Positions 10,573 through 20,300 of a stretch of 64,000 bases of DNA are shown piece by piece. A program made the translations under genes and the position numbers. The notes under the pieces were generated by a model that was not told the DNA's origin, did not search any database, and saw only the letters and a program-made list of their open reading frames with translations. Source of the DNA: Bacteroidales bacterium (GTDB taxonomy: Bacteria > Bacteroidota > Bacteroidia > Bacteroidales > UBA932); assembly GCA_017439305.1 (NCBI GenBank), contig JAFSJK010000034.1, forward strand, positions 1 through 64,000, read 5' to 3'. Position 1 is the first letter of the stretch. The number at the start of each line of letters is the position of its first letter.

Positions 10573-11568
10573 ATGAAATCCATCCTGGGCATCGGAAACG
10601 CCCTCACCGACATCCTCGCCGTCCTTCCGGACGATTCGCTTCTCAGGAAGTATCATCTTCCGCTGGGCAGCATGCAGCACGTGGATATGGAGACGGGCGA
10701 CCGGATCTGGGATGCCCTGAAAGAATACGGCGTCAAGTATGTCCCGGGCGGTTCCGCCGCCAACACCATCACCTGCACGGCCATCTTCGGAATGCCTTCC
10801 GGTTACATCGGCAAGATCGGCAATGATGACCTGGGCAACCTCTTCAAGAGCACGATGGAGCAGTACGGCGTCCGTGCCCAGATGCTGTACGGGACCAAGT
10901 CCAGCGGCCGGTGCATGGTCTTCATCACCGGGGCCAACGCCGAGCGTACCTTTGCCGACTACATGGGCGCCACCCTGGAACTGGGTCCGGATGACCTCGT
11001 CCCCGAGATGTTCGAGGGCTACGACTATTTCCACATCGAAGGCTACCTCGTGCAGAACCAGGAACTCATCGCCAAGGCCGCCCGGCTGGCAAAGGGAGCA
11101 GGCTGCACCGTCTCCATCGACATGGCCTCCTACAACGTCGTCGAATCCAACGACGCCTTCTTCCACAACCTGGTGGAGAACTACGTGGACATCGTCTTCG
11201 CGAACGAGTCGGAAGCCAAGGCCTTCACCAAGCTGGAGCCGCGCGAGGCGGCGGACGAAATCGCCCGCCACTGCCAGATCGCTGTCGTGAAGGTGGGCAA
11301 GGACGGGTCGATGGTCCGGTCCGGGGACGAATTCCATTTCATCGAGCCCAAGCCGGCGAATCCGGTGGACGCCACCGGCGCCGGAGATACCTACGCCGCC
11401 GGGTTCCTTTATGCCCATTCGCTCGGGATGCCGCTCCGCGTCTGCGGGGAAATCGGCTCCATCATCGCCGCGAAGGTGGTCGAAGTCATCGGCACCAAGA
11501 TCGACATTCCGCGCTGGAAGGACGCCAAACTGGAAATCCGTGAACTCATCGCTGCCAACACACCATAG
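10573..11568 (+). CDS. PfkB-family carbohydrate/nucleoside kinase
   Basis: ATP-dependent kinase of the ribokinase/PfkB superfamily; Bacteroidales orthologues are often labelled adenosine kinase or sugar kinase, and the substrate cannot be decided here. Motifs: N-terminal GIGNALTD, the PfkB signature 1 region VPGGSAANT and IGKIGNDDLG, and the C-terminal DATGAGDTYAAGF carrying the anion hole and catalytic Asp. I start at 10573 (MKSILGIGNAL) because homologues begin just before this motif and the -7 box lies only 8 nt upstream of ATG 10555. Next gene starts 3 nt after the stop. Confidence 0.9.
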   Translation: MKSILGIGNALTDILAVLPDDSLLRKYHLPLGSMQHVDMETGDRIWDALKEYGVKYVPGGSAANTITCTAIFGMPSGYIGKIGNDDLGNLFKSTMEQYGVRAQMLYGTKSSGRCMVFITGANAERTFADYMGATLELGPDDLVPEMFEGYDYFHIEGYLVQNQELIAKAARLAKGAGCTVSIDMASYNVVESNDAFFHNLVENYVDIVFANESEAKAFTKLEPREAADEIARHCQIAVVKVGKDGSMVRSGDEFHFIEPKPANPVDATGAGDTYAAGFLYAHSLGMPLRVCGEIGSIIAAKVVEVIGTKIDIPRWKDAKLEIRELIAANTP

Positions 11569-11571
11569 ACT

Positions 11572-12105
11572 ATGCTGGATTCGGTCAAAGATATGCTCAG
11601 GCGCCACAGCCTGAAAAAGAACGCCTCGCCGGAGCCGACGGGATTCGTCCCGCTGAGCGATATCCGCTCTGCCGTCGCGTTCATCGACGTGGAGGACACC
11701 TCGTTCAACGAGTGCAAGAACTCGTTGCTGCTGTTCTTCCGCGAACATAACATCAAGGGGGACATCTTCTTCTTCGACTTCCGGAAACTTACGGAAGGGG
11801 AGCGTCTCATCACGAGCATTACGACCACCGTCCTCAAGAAGGACCTCAACTGGTATGGCAAACCCTCCAACGAGAAAGTCGCCCTGATGCTGAACGGCGA
11901 GCCCGACCTTTTCATCTCGCTGCTTCCTTTCAACGACTACCCCCTGGAATTCATGGCCAAGTGTTCCCGCGCCCGGTTCAAGATCGGCCGGGTCCAGCTG
12001 CCGGGCGATACCTTCGACCTCGTGATCAAGGACCCCGAGGACCGCAAGCTCAATGAAGCCGAGGTCTGCAAGGAACTGATCAAGTTCATGGGCAAGATCC
12101 GATGA
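11572..12105 (+). CDS. Conserved Bacteroidetes protein (DUF6913-like)
   Basis: 177 residues, soluble, no signal peptide. The order of conserved patches (FNECKNSLLLFFREHNIKGDIFFFDFRKL, LNWYGKPSNEKV, DLFISLLPFNDYPLEFMAKCSRARFKIGR) matches a small family restricted to Bacteroidetes that I associate with DUF6913; no biochemical role is known to me. It sits between the kinase (3 nt away) and the next gene (4-nt ATGA overlap), so it is translationally coupled on both sides. Confidence 0.8.
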   Translation: MLDSVKDMLRRHSLKKNASPEPTGFVPLSDIRSAVAFIDVEDTSFNECKNSLLLFFREHNIKGDIFFFDFRKLTEGERLITSITTTVLKKDLNWYGKPSNEKVALMLNGEPDLFISLLPFNDYPLEFMAKCSRARFKIGRVQLPGDTFDLVIKDPEDRKLNEAEVCKELIKFMGKIR

Positions 12106-12575
12106 TCCAATACCTGATTGTTTTCCTGATCTCGATGGTGCCGCTCATTGAGCTGCGCGTGGCCGTCCCGTACGCCGTCGGCATGGGCCTGCCCCTTGTT
12201 CCCTCCTGTATCATCGCTGTCCTCGGGAACATGCTGCCGGTTCCCTTCATCTTCCTGTTCGCCCGCCGCATCCTGGAGTGGGGAAAGGATAAGAAATATA
12301 TCGGCAAGTTCTTTACCTGGTGCCTGGAAAAAGGCGAGAAGGGGGGACGCAAGTTGGAAGAAAAGGCCGGCCGCGGCCTGTATGTCGCCCTGCTGCTCTT
12401 CGTTGGTATCCCGCTTCCCGGGACGGGCGCCTGGACAGGTACCCTCGCCGCCAGCATCCTGGACATGGATTTCAAAAAAAGCGTCTTATACGTGCTTCTC
12501 GGCGTCCTGCTGGCAGGGGCGATCATGCTCCTGGGTTCCCTGGGCGTTTTCGGAGCCATCAACTTCCTGAAATAA
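12102..12575 (+). CDS. Small multidrug export family membrane protein
   Basis: 157 residues, four hydrophobic segments. The opening MIQYLIVFLISMVPLIELRVAVPYA and the motif VGIPLPGTGAWTGTLAA are characteristic of the PF06695 (Sm_multidrug_ex) family. Transport function in the family is weakly supported; call by family only. Overlaps the preceding gene by 4 nt. Confidence 0.85.
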   Translation: MIQYLIVFLISMVPLIELRVAVPYAVGMGLPLVPSCIIAVLGNMLPVPFIFLFARRILEWGKDKKYIGKFFTWCLEKGEKGGRKLEEKAGRGLYVALLLFVGIPLPGTGAWTGTLAASILDMDFKKSVLYVLLGVLLAGAIMLLGSLGVFGAINFLK

Positions 12576-12588
12576 ACCACACGAAACT

Positions 12589-13563
12589 ATGACACTGAAA
12601 CGATTCATCCTCTGGAGCGCATCGCTCCTTCTCGCCGCGAACTGCCTGACGGGCTGCCTTGCCGGCAAATTCATGACGAACTATGCCCTCAAGCCTGCGC
12701 AGCACGGTGAGGCCGATATCGAACGCACCCGCGCCAAGGCCGATTCCCTGGCTCCCGGCGTGATGGCCTGGTACGACGACCTGCACCAGAAAGGCATCTT
12801 CAAGGACATTACCCGTACCGATCCTGACGGTTATAAACTGCACGCCGTATACGCTCCGGCCAAGGATCCGGCCAATGCCCAGGGTACCGCCATCATCGTC
12901 CATGGATATACCGACAACCATCTCGTCTTCATGTACCTCGTGCGCATGTACCGTGACGAGTTCAACTACAACGTGATGGTCCCGGATCTCCAGTACTTCG
13001 GCTATTCCGAGGGCGTGGCCGCCCAGATGGGCTGGCTGGACCGCCTGGATGTGGAAGACTGGGCTGTGGTCGCCCACGACATCTTCAAGGATGATTTCAC
13101 CGTCGTGCACGGCGTGTCCATGGGCGCCGCCACCGCGATGATGATGAGCGGCGACGACCTTCCGTCCTATATCCGCGCTTTTGTCGAGGACTGCGGCTAC
13201 TCTTCCGCCTGGGACCAGTTCGCCCACAATCTGAAAGACAGCTTCCATCTGCCCCCGTTCCCGATCCTGAACAGCGCCAGCATCGTGTCCAAGCGCCGCT
13301 ACGGCTGGGGCTTCAAGGAGGCATCCTCCGTGAATCAGCTTGCCAAGTGCGACCGCCCGATGCTCTTCATCCATGGCGATGCCGACGACTTTGTCCCGGT
13401 GGATCATGTGTACAAGAACTACGCGGCCAAGACCCACGGCTACAAGGAGCTTTACGTCGTTCCCGGCGCCGTCCACGCGAATTCCTATGCGAAGGATCCC
13501 GCGAACTATACCTGGCGCGTGAAGTACTTCCTCCAGCGCGTGAAAAACGGAACGGTCAAGTAA
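12589..13563 (+). CDS. Alpha/beta hydrolase, lipoprotein-like N-terminus
   Basis: 324 residues. N-terminal hydrophobic segment with a lipobox-like LTGC at 20-23, then a serine hydrolase fold. Visible: oxyanion-region HGYTDNH, nucleophile elbow GVSMGA, acid FIHGDADDFVPV and histidine VHANS. Similar proteins in Firmicutes and Bacteroidetes are annotated as DUF/esterase-like hydrolases; the substrate is unknown. It is the last gene of the kinase operon (13 nt after the previous stop) and ends 1 nt before the convergent trmH stop, with no terminator between them. Confidence 0.88.
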   Translation: MTLKRFILWSASLLLAANCLTGCLAGKFMTNYALKPAQHGEADIERTRAKADSLAPGVMAWYDDLHQKGIFKDITRTDPDGYKLHAVYAPAKDPANAQGTAIIVHGYTDNHLVFMYLVRMYRDEFNYNVMVPDLQYFGYSEGVAAQMGWLDRLDVEDWAVVAHDIFKDDFTVVHGVSMGAATAMMMSGDDLPSYIRAFVEDCGYSSAWDQFAHNLKDSFHLPPFPILNSASIVSKRRYGWGFKEASSVNQLAKCDRPMLFIHGDADDFVPVDHVYKNYAAKTHGYKELYVVPGAVHANSYAKDPANYTWRVKYFLQRVKNGTVK

Positions 13564-13564
13564 T

Positions 13565-14407
13565 TTACGCGTGCCGCTGGCGGACGGCTTCGAAGAGGAG
13601 GATGGCGGTGGAGACGGAGACGTTGAGGCTGTCCAGCCGGCCGAGCATGGGGATGCGGATGTGCGCATCCGCGGCATCCCGCCAGATCTGAGTGAGACCG
13701 GTGGATTCGGTACCCATCACGAGGGCCGTTCCGCCGGTCATATCCGTATCATAGTACCAGGAAGAATCCTGCAGCTGGGCCGTGAGGATCCGGATGCCCC
13801 GGGCGCGGAGCCAGGCGATGGCTTCCTCCGAGGTGGTGCATACGGTGGGAACCGTGAAAATGCCGCCGAGGCTCGCGCGGATGAGATTCGGGTTCCACAG
13901 GTCCGTGAGCGGGTCGCAGACGACGACCGCATCGGCCCGCGCTGCGTCCGCGCTGCGGAGGACGGCGCCGAGGTTTCCCGGCTTTTCCACGGACTCCAAC
14001 ACGACGACGAGCGGATGCTCGGACAGTTCCAAGTCTTCCAGGCCGATGTCCCGGCGCTCCACCTCGGCGATGATCCCTTCCGTACTTTCCCGATACGCAA
14101 CCTTCCGGTACAGCGCTTCAGGAATCTCGATCAAGAGCGGAATGTCCCCGGAGGGGGTGAACCTTCCGGGCGCATCGACCTTTTTTTTAGCGCCCGGAAG
14201 GTTTACCCCCTCCGGGGTCGGCCCTGCGAGCTCCGGACAGACGAAGAGGGTCCGGACCCGGAAGCCGGCTTCCAGGCAGTGCTCCAGTTCGCGCCGTCCT
14301 TCCACCACGAAAAGACCCTGCTCCCGCCGCGCCTTGGATTTCTCCTGCAGCAGGAGCAGATTCTTGATTTTCGGATTCTGCGCCGATGTGATGGTTTCTA
14401 TCCTCAA
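13565..14407 (-). CDS. TrmH/SpoU-family RNA 2'-O-methyltransferase
   Basis: SAM-dependent SPOUT-class enzyme that methylates ribose of tRNA or rRNA; exact target unknown. N-terminal substrate-binding domain ([32 protein letters not shown]) followed by the knotted catalytic domain: motif 1 [18 protein letters not shown], motif 2 [10 protein letters not shown], motif 3 [17 protein letters not shown]. Residues about 63-88, in the linker between the two domains, are an insertion ([18 protein letters not shown]...) encoded by a 72-bp DNA palindrome. The start overlaps the lysS stop by 4 nt. Confidence 0.92.
   Translation of the reverse strand: MRIETITSAQNPKIKNLLLLQEKSKARREQGLFVVEGRRELEHCLEAGFRVRTLFVCPELAGPTPEGVNLPGAKKKVDAPGRFTPSGDIPLLIEIPEALYRKVAYRESTEGIIAEVERRDIGLEDLELSEHPLVVVLESVEKPGNLGAVLRSADAARADAVVVCDPLTDLWNPNLIRASLGGIFTVPTVCTTSEEAIAWLRARGIRILTAQLQDSSWYYDTDMTGGTALVMGTESTGLTQIWRDAADAHIRIPMLGRLDSLNVSVSTAILLFEAVRQRHA
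14146..14217 (-). repeat. Protein-coding palindromic element, copy 2 (in trmH)
   Basis: Two 28-nt arms (14146-14173 and 14190-14217) are complementary at every position but one. That one is a G-T wobble when the gene strand is read as RNA. The 16-nt loop on the gene strand is TAAAAAAAAGGTCGAT. Inner stem TTCCGGGCGC / GCGCCCGGAA. It encodes [12 protein letters not shown] in the frame of trmH, parallel to [12 protein letters not shown] from the element in cysS. Confidence 0.9.
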
Positions 14408-15921
14408 AACTTCTCAGGCCTCATCGTCGGGAAGAAGAGGACGTCCTGGATGGCGTCGTTGCCCGTCATGAACATGGTGAGGCGGTCGATGCCGATGCCG
14501 ATGCCGGAGGTCGGCGGCATGCCGTACTCGAGTGCACGCACGAAGTCGTAGTCGATGTACATCGCCTCGTCGTCACCCTTGGACTTGAGGGCGGCCTGCT
14601 CCTCGAAACGCTCCAGCTGGTCGACGGGGTCGTTCAGCTCGGAATAGGCGTTCGCGAGTTCCTTGCCGGCGACGAAGAGCTCGAACCGCTCGGTGAGCGT
14701 ATCGTCATAGCGGCAGCGCTTGGTAAGCGGGGACATCTCCACCGGATAATCGATGATGAACGTAGGCTGGACAAGGTTCTTCTCGCAGTATTCGCCGAAG
14801 ATGGCGTCGATGAGCTTGCCCACACCCATTTCCGGAGTGACTTCCACGTTCAGTTTCTTGCAGGTTTCGCGCAGCTGCGCTTCGTCCATGCCCTTCACGT
14901 CCACGCCCGCGTATTCCTGGATGGCATCCAGGATGCGGAGCCGGCGGAAAGGTCCCTTGAAGGAGATTTCGTTCCCGGCGATGACCTTGTCGGTGCCGCC
15001 GGTCGCGACGGCCACCTGCTCGAGCATCTTCTCGGTGAAGTCCATCATCCAGTTGTAGTCCTTGTAGGCCACGTACAGCTCCACGCAGGTGAACTCCGGG
15101 TTGTGGGTCTTGTCCATGCCCTCGTTGCGGAAGTTCTTCGCGAACTCGTACACGCCCAGGAAGCCGCCCACGATGAGGCGCTTCAGATACAGCTCATTGG
15201 CGATCCTCAGGTACATGTCCACGTCCAGGGCGTTGTGGTGCGTGATGAACGGACGGGCCGTGGCGCCGCCCGGGATGGGCTGGAGGATCGGGGTTTCCAC
15301 CTCCAGGCAGCCGGCTTCGTCGAAGTAGCGGCGCATCGTGGAGATGATCTTGGCCCGCTTGACGAAGGTTTCCTTCACTTGCGGGTTCACCACGAGGTCC
15401 ACATAGCGCTGGCGGTAGCGGAGCTCCGGGTCCTCGAAACTGTCATGGACGGTGCCGTCGGCATCGGTCTTCACGATGGGGAGGACGCGGAGGGACTTCG
15501 AAAGGACAGTGAGTTCCTTCGCATGGACGGACAGCTGGCCGGTCTGGGTGATGAAGGCGAAACCCTTGATGCCGATGATGTCGCCGATGTCCAGGAGTTT
15601 CTTGAAGACGGTGTTGTACAGGGTCTTGTCCTCGCCGGGGCAGATTTCGTCCCGCTTGACATATACCTGGATGCGTCCCGCATAGTCCTGCAGCTCCATG
15701 AAAGAGGCTGCGCCCATGATGCGGCGGGACATGATGCGCCCGGCGATGCACACGTCGTTGAAATTGCCTTTCTCAGGGTCGAAACCCTCCGCGATTTCCA
15801 CGGTCGTGGTATTGATGGGATAAAGGGGTGCCGGATATGGATTGATGCCCAGTTCACGGAGCCGGAGAAGGGACTCCCGGCGGCCGCGTTCCTGCTCGTT
15901 CAGTTCGGTTGTAGATGCCAT
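14404..15921 (-). CDS. lysS: Lysine--tRNA ligase (class II)
   Basis: Charges tRNA-Lys. 505 residues, normal length. N-terminal OB-fold anticodon domain ([24 protein letters not shown]) followed by the class II catalytic core: motif 1 around [25 protein letters not shown], motif 2 [15 protein letters not shown], motif 3 [15 protein letters not shown]. First gene of a two-gene operon with the methyltransferase. A minus-strand -7 box lies about 40 nt upstream. Confidence 0.97.
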   Translation of the reverse strand: MASTTELNEQERGRRESLLRLRELGINPYPAPLYPINTTTVEIAEGFDPEKGNFNDVCIAGRIMSRRIMGAASFMELQDYAGRIQVYVKRDEICPGEDKTLYNTVFKKLLDIGDIIGIKGFAFITQTGQLSVHAKELTVLSKSLRVLPIVKTDADGTVHDSFEDPELRYRQRYVDLVVNPQVKETFVKRAKIISTMRRYFDEAGCLEVETPILQPIPGGATARPFITHHNALDVDMYLRIANELYLKRLIVGGFLGVYEFAKNFRNEGMDKTHNPEFTCVELYVAYKDYNWMMDFTEKMLEQVAVATGGTDKVIAGNEISFKGPFRRLRILDAIQEYAGVDVKGMDEAQLRETCKKLNVEVTPEMGVGKLIDAIFGEYCEKNLVQPTFIIDYPVEMSPLTKRCRYDDTLTERFELFVAGKELANAYSELNDPVDQLERFEEQAALKSKGDDEAMYIDYDFVRALEYGMPPTSGIGIGIDRLTMFMTGNDAIQDVLFFPTMRPEKF

Positions 15922-15962
15922 AGGAATTTATCAATGAAAACGTTGACGGTTTTTTGCGGATA

Positions 15963-15970
15963 CAAAGGTA
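15963..15970 (-). promoter_or_regulatory. -7 promoter box of lysS
   Basis: TACCTTTG on the minus strand (CAAAGGTA as printed), 41 nt before the lysS start; no well-spaced -33 element recognised. Confidence 0.5.
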
Positions 15971-16030
15971 CGAAAAACCTCTTACAAATTGATAAACCTT
16001 GGATTTATTTATAGAAAAGTTTCAAAAATG

Positions 16031-16062
16031 TTGGGAAAATTAGATAATTCTGCTTAATTTTG
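16031..16062 (+). promoter_or_regulatory. Promoter of the OmpA/giant lipoprotein operon
   Basis: -33 TTG at 16031-16033, 21-nt spacer, -7 TAATTTTG at 16055-16062. Predicted transcription start about 16069, giving a 5' leader of roughly 110 nt. One of the few complete consensus promoters in the window. Confidence 0.7.
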
Positions 16063-16084
16063 CGTTTGTATACGATAGTGTCTA

Positions 16085-16120
16085 CACCGGAACATGGGTC
16101 CGGTGGGCCCAAAAAGGGCC
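16085..16120 (+). other. Tandem hairpins in the ompA-like gene leader
   Basis: Stem CACCGGA (16085-16091) / TCCGGTG (16099-16105), directly followed by GGCCC (16106-16110) / GGGCC (16116-16120) around A5. Both lie near the 5' end of the predicted leader. They could stabilise an abundant mRNA; no T-run follows, so it is not a terminator. Confidence 0.5.
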
Positions 16121-16180
16121 ACTTGACGCGTCGGCATACCTTAAATTTTATATGTAGAACGCAACAACAATTCTTATCAT

Positions 16181-17353
16181 ATGAAAAAAAGCTTAACACT
16201 GATTCTCGCCGTTGCGCTGGGTGCCCAGGTGGCGTTCGCGCAGCAGAGCACGACCGATCCCAGCGTGGAGTTCAACCCCCACTGGTACGGCCAGATCCAG
16301 GGCGGTGCCGGTTACACCATCGGCGAAACCGCGTTCAAGGACCTGATTTCCCCTGCCGGAGCCCTCTCCCTGGGTTATCAGTTCAATCCTGTCCTCGGCG
16401 CCCGCTTCAACGTCGCCGGCTATCAGGGCAAGGGCGCTGTCGTTGCTCCGCTCGAGGTGTACAAGTTCAACTACGTCCAGGGCGCATTTGACCTCACCGT
16501 CAACCTGGCGCAGCTCCTTGGCTACAAGCATGACCGCGTATTCAATCCGTTCGTGTTCGTCGGTGGCGGTGCCGCCTACGGCTTCAAGAACGGAGCGAAC
16601 AACGTCACCAAGACCAACCCGAAGGAGTACTTCGCCCTCCTGTGGGAGAAGAGCCTCATCACGCCGGTCGCCCGCTTGGGCCTGGGTGCTGACTTCCGTC
16701 TGAGCGACGCTGTCGCCCTCACCCTCGAGGTGAACGACAACATCCTCTCCGACAAGTTCAACTCCAAGAAGGTCGGTCATCCCGACTTCCAGTTCAACGC
16801 CCTCGCCGGCTTGAAGATCAACTTCGGCAAGACCACCCGTCCTTGCGCCAAGTACTTCGCCGAACTTGCCGCCGCTGAGGCTGCCGCTGCTGCCCTGAAG
16901 GCCCAGCAGGAAGCCGAGCGTGCCGCGAAGCTCGCTGCCGAGAAGGCCGCCGCCGAGAAGGCCGCCGCTGAGAAGGCTGCCGCCGAGAAGGCTGCCGCCG
17001 ATGCCGCTGCCGCCGAGAGACTCGCTGCCGAAATGCGTCAGGTGAACACCTTCTTCGTGATCAACTCCGCCGTCATCTCCGACGAGGAAGCCGCGAAGCT
17101 CGTCCGCTACATCGACTGGCTCAAGGCCAACCCGGACGTGAACGTCGCCATCGCCGGTCACGCTGACAAGGGCACCGGTAACGCCCGCATCAACCAGCGT
17201 CTGTCCGAGGAGCGTGCCGCCGCCGTCAAGGCCTTCCTCCTGGAAAGAGGTATCGCCGAGTCCCGGATCGTCTCCGTCGTCGCCAATGGCGACCGTGTCC
17301 AGCCGTTCGCCGAGAACGACCTGAACCGCGTGGTTATCAGCACCATCAGATAA
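16181..17353 (+). CDS. OmpA-family outer-membrane protein
   Basis: 390 residues. Signal peptide MKKSLTLILAVALGAQVAFAQ, then a membrane beta-barrel (about 35-215), an Ala/Glu/Lys-rich helical linker with repeated AAAEK units (about 225-285), and a C-terminal OmpA peptidoglycan-binding domain. The domain runs from VNTFFVINSAVI through GHADKGTGNARINQRLSEERAAAVKAFLLERGI to NRVVISTIR. It tethers outer membrane to cell wall. The Ala/Lys linker is a low-complexity repeat in DNA too (16930-17020). Next gene starts 30 nt downstream; the pair probably shares the promoter at 16031. Confidence 0.92.
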   Translation: MKKSLTLILAVALGAQVAFAQQSTTDPSVEFNPHWYGQIQGGAGYTIGETAFKDLISPAGALSLGYQFNPVLGARFNVAGYQGKGAVVAPLEVYKFNYVQGAFDLTVNLAQLLGYKHDRVFNPFVFVGGGAAYGFKNGANNVTKTNPKEYFALLWEKSLITPVARLGLGADFRLSDAVALTLEVNDNILSDKFNSKKVGHPDFQFNALAGLKINFGKTTRPCAKYFAELAAAEAAAAALKAQQEAERAAKLAAEKAAAEKAAAEKAAAEKAAADAAAAERLAAEMRQVNTFFVINSAVISDEEAAKLVRYIDWLKANPDVNVAIAGHADKGTGNARINQRLSEERAAAVKAFLLERGIAESRIVSVVANGDRVQPFAENDLNRVVISTIR

Positions 17354-17383
17354 TCAATTAACTCTTAATTCTATACCAACTTT

Positions 17384-20300
17384 ATGAAAGTCAAATTCAC
17401 CAAACTTGCAGCGTTGCTCCTCGCCGGAGCCGCACTGCTCGCTGCTGGATGTACCGACTACGAAGTCGACATCCAGAATGTTGACAAGAAGGTTGATGCA
17501 CTGGCCGCCAAGACCGTTGCCGACCTGGAGGCTCAGGCCGACGCCCTCCGGGCCATGATCAACACCCTTGACAACGATCTTACCAATGACATCAGCAAAA
17601 TCGAGGATGACGTTGAGGCGCTTCAGGGCGCTCTCGATGACCTGAACTCTGATTTTAACAAGGCCATTGAGCGCATCAAGGCCCTTGAGGATGCCGACGA
17701 GAACTTCCAGAAGGCCGTTGAAGAACTGGGCAAGAAGTATGACAAGCTTGCCGAGGAGAAGGCTGACAAGACTGCTCTTGACGCTGTCAAGAACGAACTC
17801 GAAGCCCTCATCAATAGCGAGATTGCCAAACTCGACGACCGTATGAAGGATGCCGAGGCTGCTATCAAGGAGATGAAGGAGACCACCATCCCCGCCATCA
17901 ACAAGCAGATCGAGGATCTCCAGAACCTCAAGCTCGACGCTTCTACCTTCGAGGCTTACAAGGAAGCTACCGCTACCACGATCTCCCTCATGCAGGATGC
18001 CATCGACGAGCTTGCCGCTGCCGACGAGGATTTCCAGGAGAAGATCGATGAGATCATCGCCAAGTTCGACGACTATGTGCTCACCTCCACCTTCGAGGAG
18101 TTCGTGAAGATCGCCGCTACCAAGGAGGAACTCGAGGACATGGAGAACACCCTCAAGACCTATGTCGACGGTAAGGTCAAGGACGTCAAGGACGAGCTTG
18201 ACAAGGTCAAGGAGGACATGGGCAAACTTGACGAGCGTGTCGTGAATCTCGAGAATACCGTCAGTGACATCGTTGACGAACTCGCTTTCGCCGAGGGTGA
18301 CCTCCAGGGTTACATCGACGATGCCGCCGCCAATGCCCTCGAGAGTGCCATCGCCTATGTTGACGAGCAGATCGCTGCCATCAAGGATTCCCTGATGTAC
18401 TACATCACCGACATCTACAACCTCCTCTTCGCGAACCTCCAGCGCATCCAGAGCGTTGTCTTCGTTCCGACGCACGACGACCTCAAGATGAACATGAACG
18501 TTTCCATCATCACCCAGGATGCGGTGAACGAGGAGACCGGTGAGACCGAGAAGGTCGCTTTCTACTATGGCCAGCCTACCGAGGTGACCTACAAGATCAC
18601 CCCGACCGAGTACGCCGAGTGGCTTGCTTACTATGTGAACAACTATGCCCTCGACAAGGCTATGTCTCAGCTCTACAAGGAGTATCTTGACTACAGCATC
18701 CCTGCTGTCTTCTTCGATGTGAAGCCGCTTCAGACCCGTGCTGACGAGGAAGAAGAGGAGACTCCCGAACTCGCCATCCTCGGTGTCGTCAATTCCGACA
18801 ATGAGACTGGTGAAATCACCTTCCTCGTGGAGCCTTACGGCATTGCCAGCCCCGAGTTCATCGCCAACGCCAACAAGCCGTCCTACGAATTCGCGCTTGG
18901 AATGATGGACGATGAAGATAACTTTACGCCTCTTACTGCCTATAATATCGATACGGATGAAAGTGGAGACGTCGTGGGTGAGAACTTCCTGGGTGTTCTG
19001 TATTACCTCTTTGGTTTGGAAGGCTATACCATCCCTGTATGGAAGTTCGAGGATCATATGATGTATGAGCTTCGCAAGCCCTTCGCTGCCAGCCTGACCG
19101 TTTACTGCCCGGATGCCGACAACTTCGGCCTCTACATGGACGGTTGGACGGAAGGTTCCAGCGGTGATCTGGAGATGGATGAGTACTTCATCATGTCCAA
19201 CGAGGTCTCTTCTACCTACAGCGTGCTCTATCCGGTTGTCATGACGATGGATATCCTTCCTGATCCGTACAAGCCGGAACTCGACGAGAACGGTGAGCCC
19301 GTTCTGGACGAGGATGGTTATCACGTGATGGTCGAGGCTCTCCCTGATTATCAGAGACTTCCTTATTCCTCTCTCCGTGAGAACCCGATCGGTGAGGATC
19401 CTGCCCAGGAGCCGAAGGGTTACCGTGTCGTCCTCGATCAGGCTGTCCCGGCCATCTCCGTCAACGGTGGCGAGCCGATGATGCTTGAAGAGGCTTCCGA
19501 TAAGTACAACCTCTATTATCCGAGCTTCTACATCGAGCCGGTTGAGTTCTCTTATGACAAGGGTACCGCCGAGTCCGTCGACGAGGAGAACTTCATCGTC
19601 TCCCAGCCGGAAGGCTATCTCTATGAGGATGTCCAGTTCGAGGAAGATGGTCCTACCTTCGACCTCTACGAGATTCCGCTCGACAAGTATGCCGAGGTTG
19701 AGATGAATCCTGATAAGAGCGCCGCTGAGCGCCGTGAGGCTGTCGGTAACATCATTACCGGTACCTATACCTTCACTTCCTTCCTGGGTTCCTTCAGCGC
19801 TGACGGCCAGGTTGAGATCACCAAGCCGCTCGGCTCCGTGGATCTCGACGCCAAGATCGTCTGGACTTGGGCTCTGGATGCCGACGTCGACCACGCCAAC
19901 TTCTACGAGGATGCCGAGATGCCTTACAGCCGCAAGGCTTACGAGGTCAACATCGACGAGGAGGATGCCAAGTCCCTCGAGGACAACCTCGCTGTCACCA
20001 TCCAGGATTTCTCCAAGCTCGAGCCTACTTCCCTCAAGGTCACCTATGTTGACGCTGAAACCGGTGAGGAAGTCGACGCCACCCAGGATCTCGTGATCGA
20101 GAACGTCACCATCACCGAGGACGGCAAACTGCTTGCTGACTTCTCCAACTTCCTGTGGGATACCGTCTACACCATCGTCGCCGAGTACGAGCTTGAGTCC
20201 GCTCTCATCACTGTGAACGGCACGCTCACCACTGTCGACCGTAACCGTGAGAAGGTCGTCATCGGCCCGATCGAGCACACCTTCATCATCAACGGTGAGG

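Noticed and set aside
17460-17510. Peptide VDKKVDALAAK in the giant lipoprotein, similar to the AKK.VDA element peptide
   Set aside because: The DNA there is not palindromic and the peptide is part of regular coiled-coil heptads.
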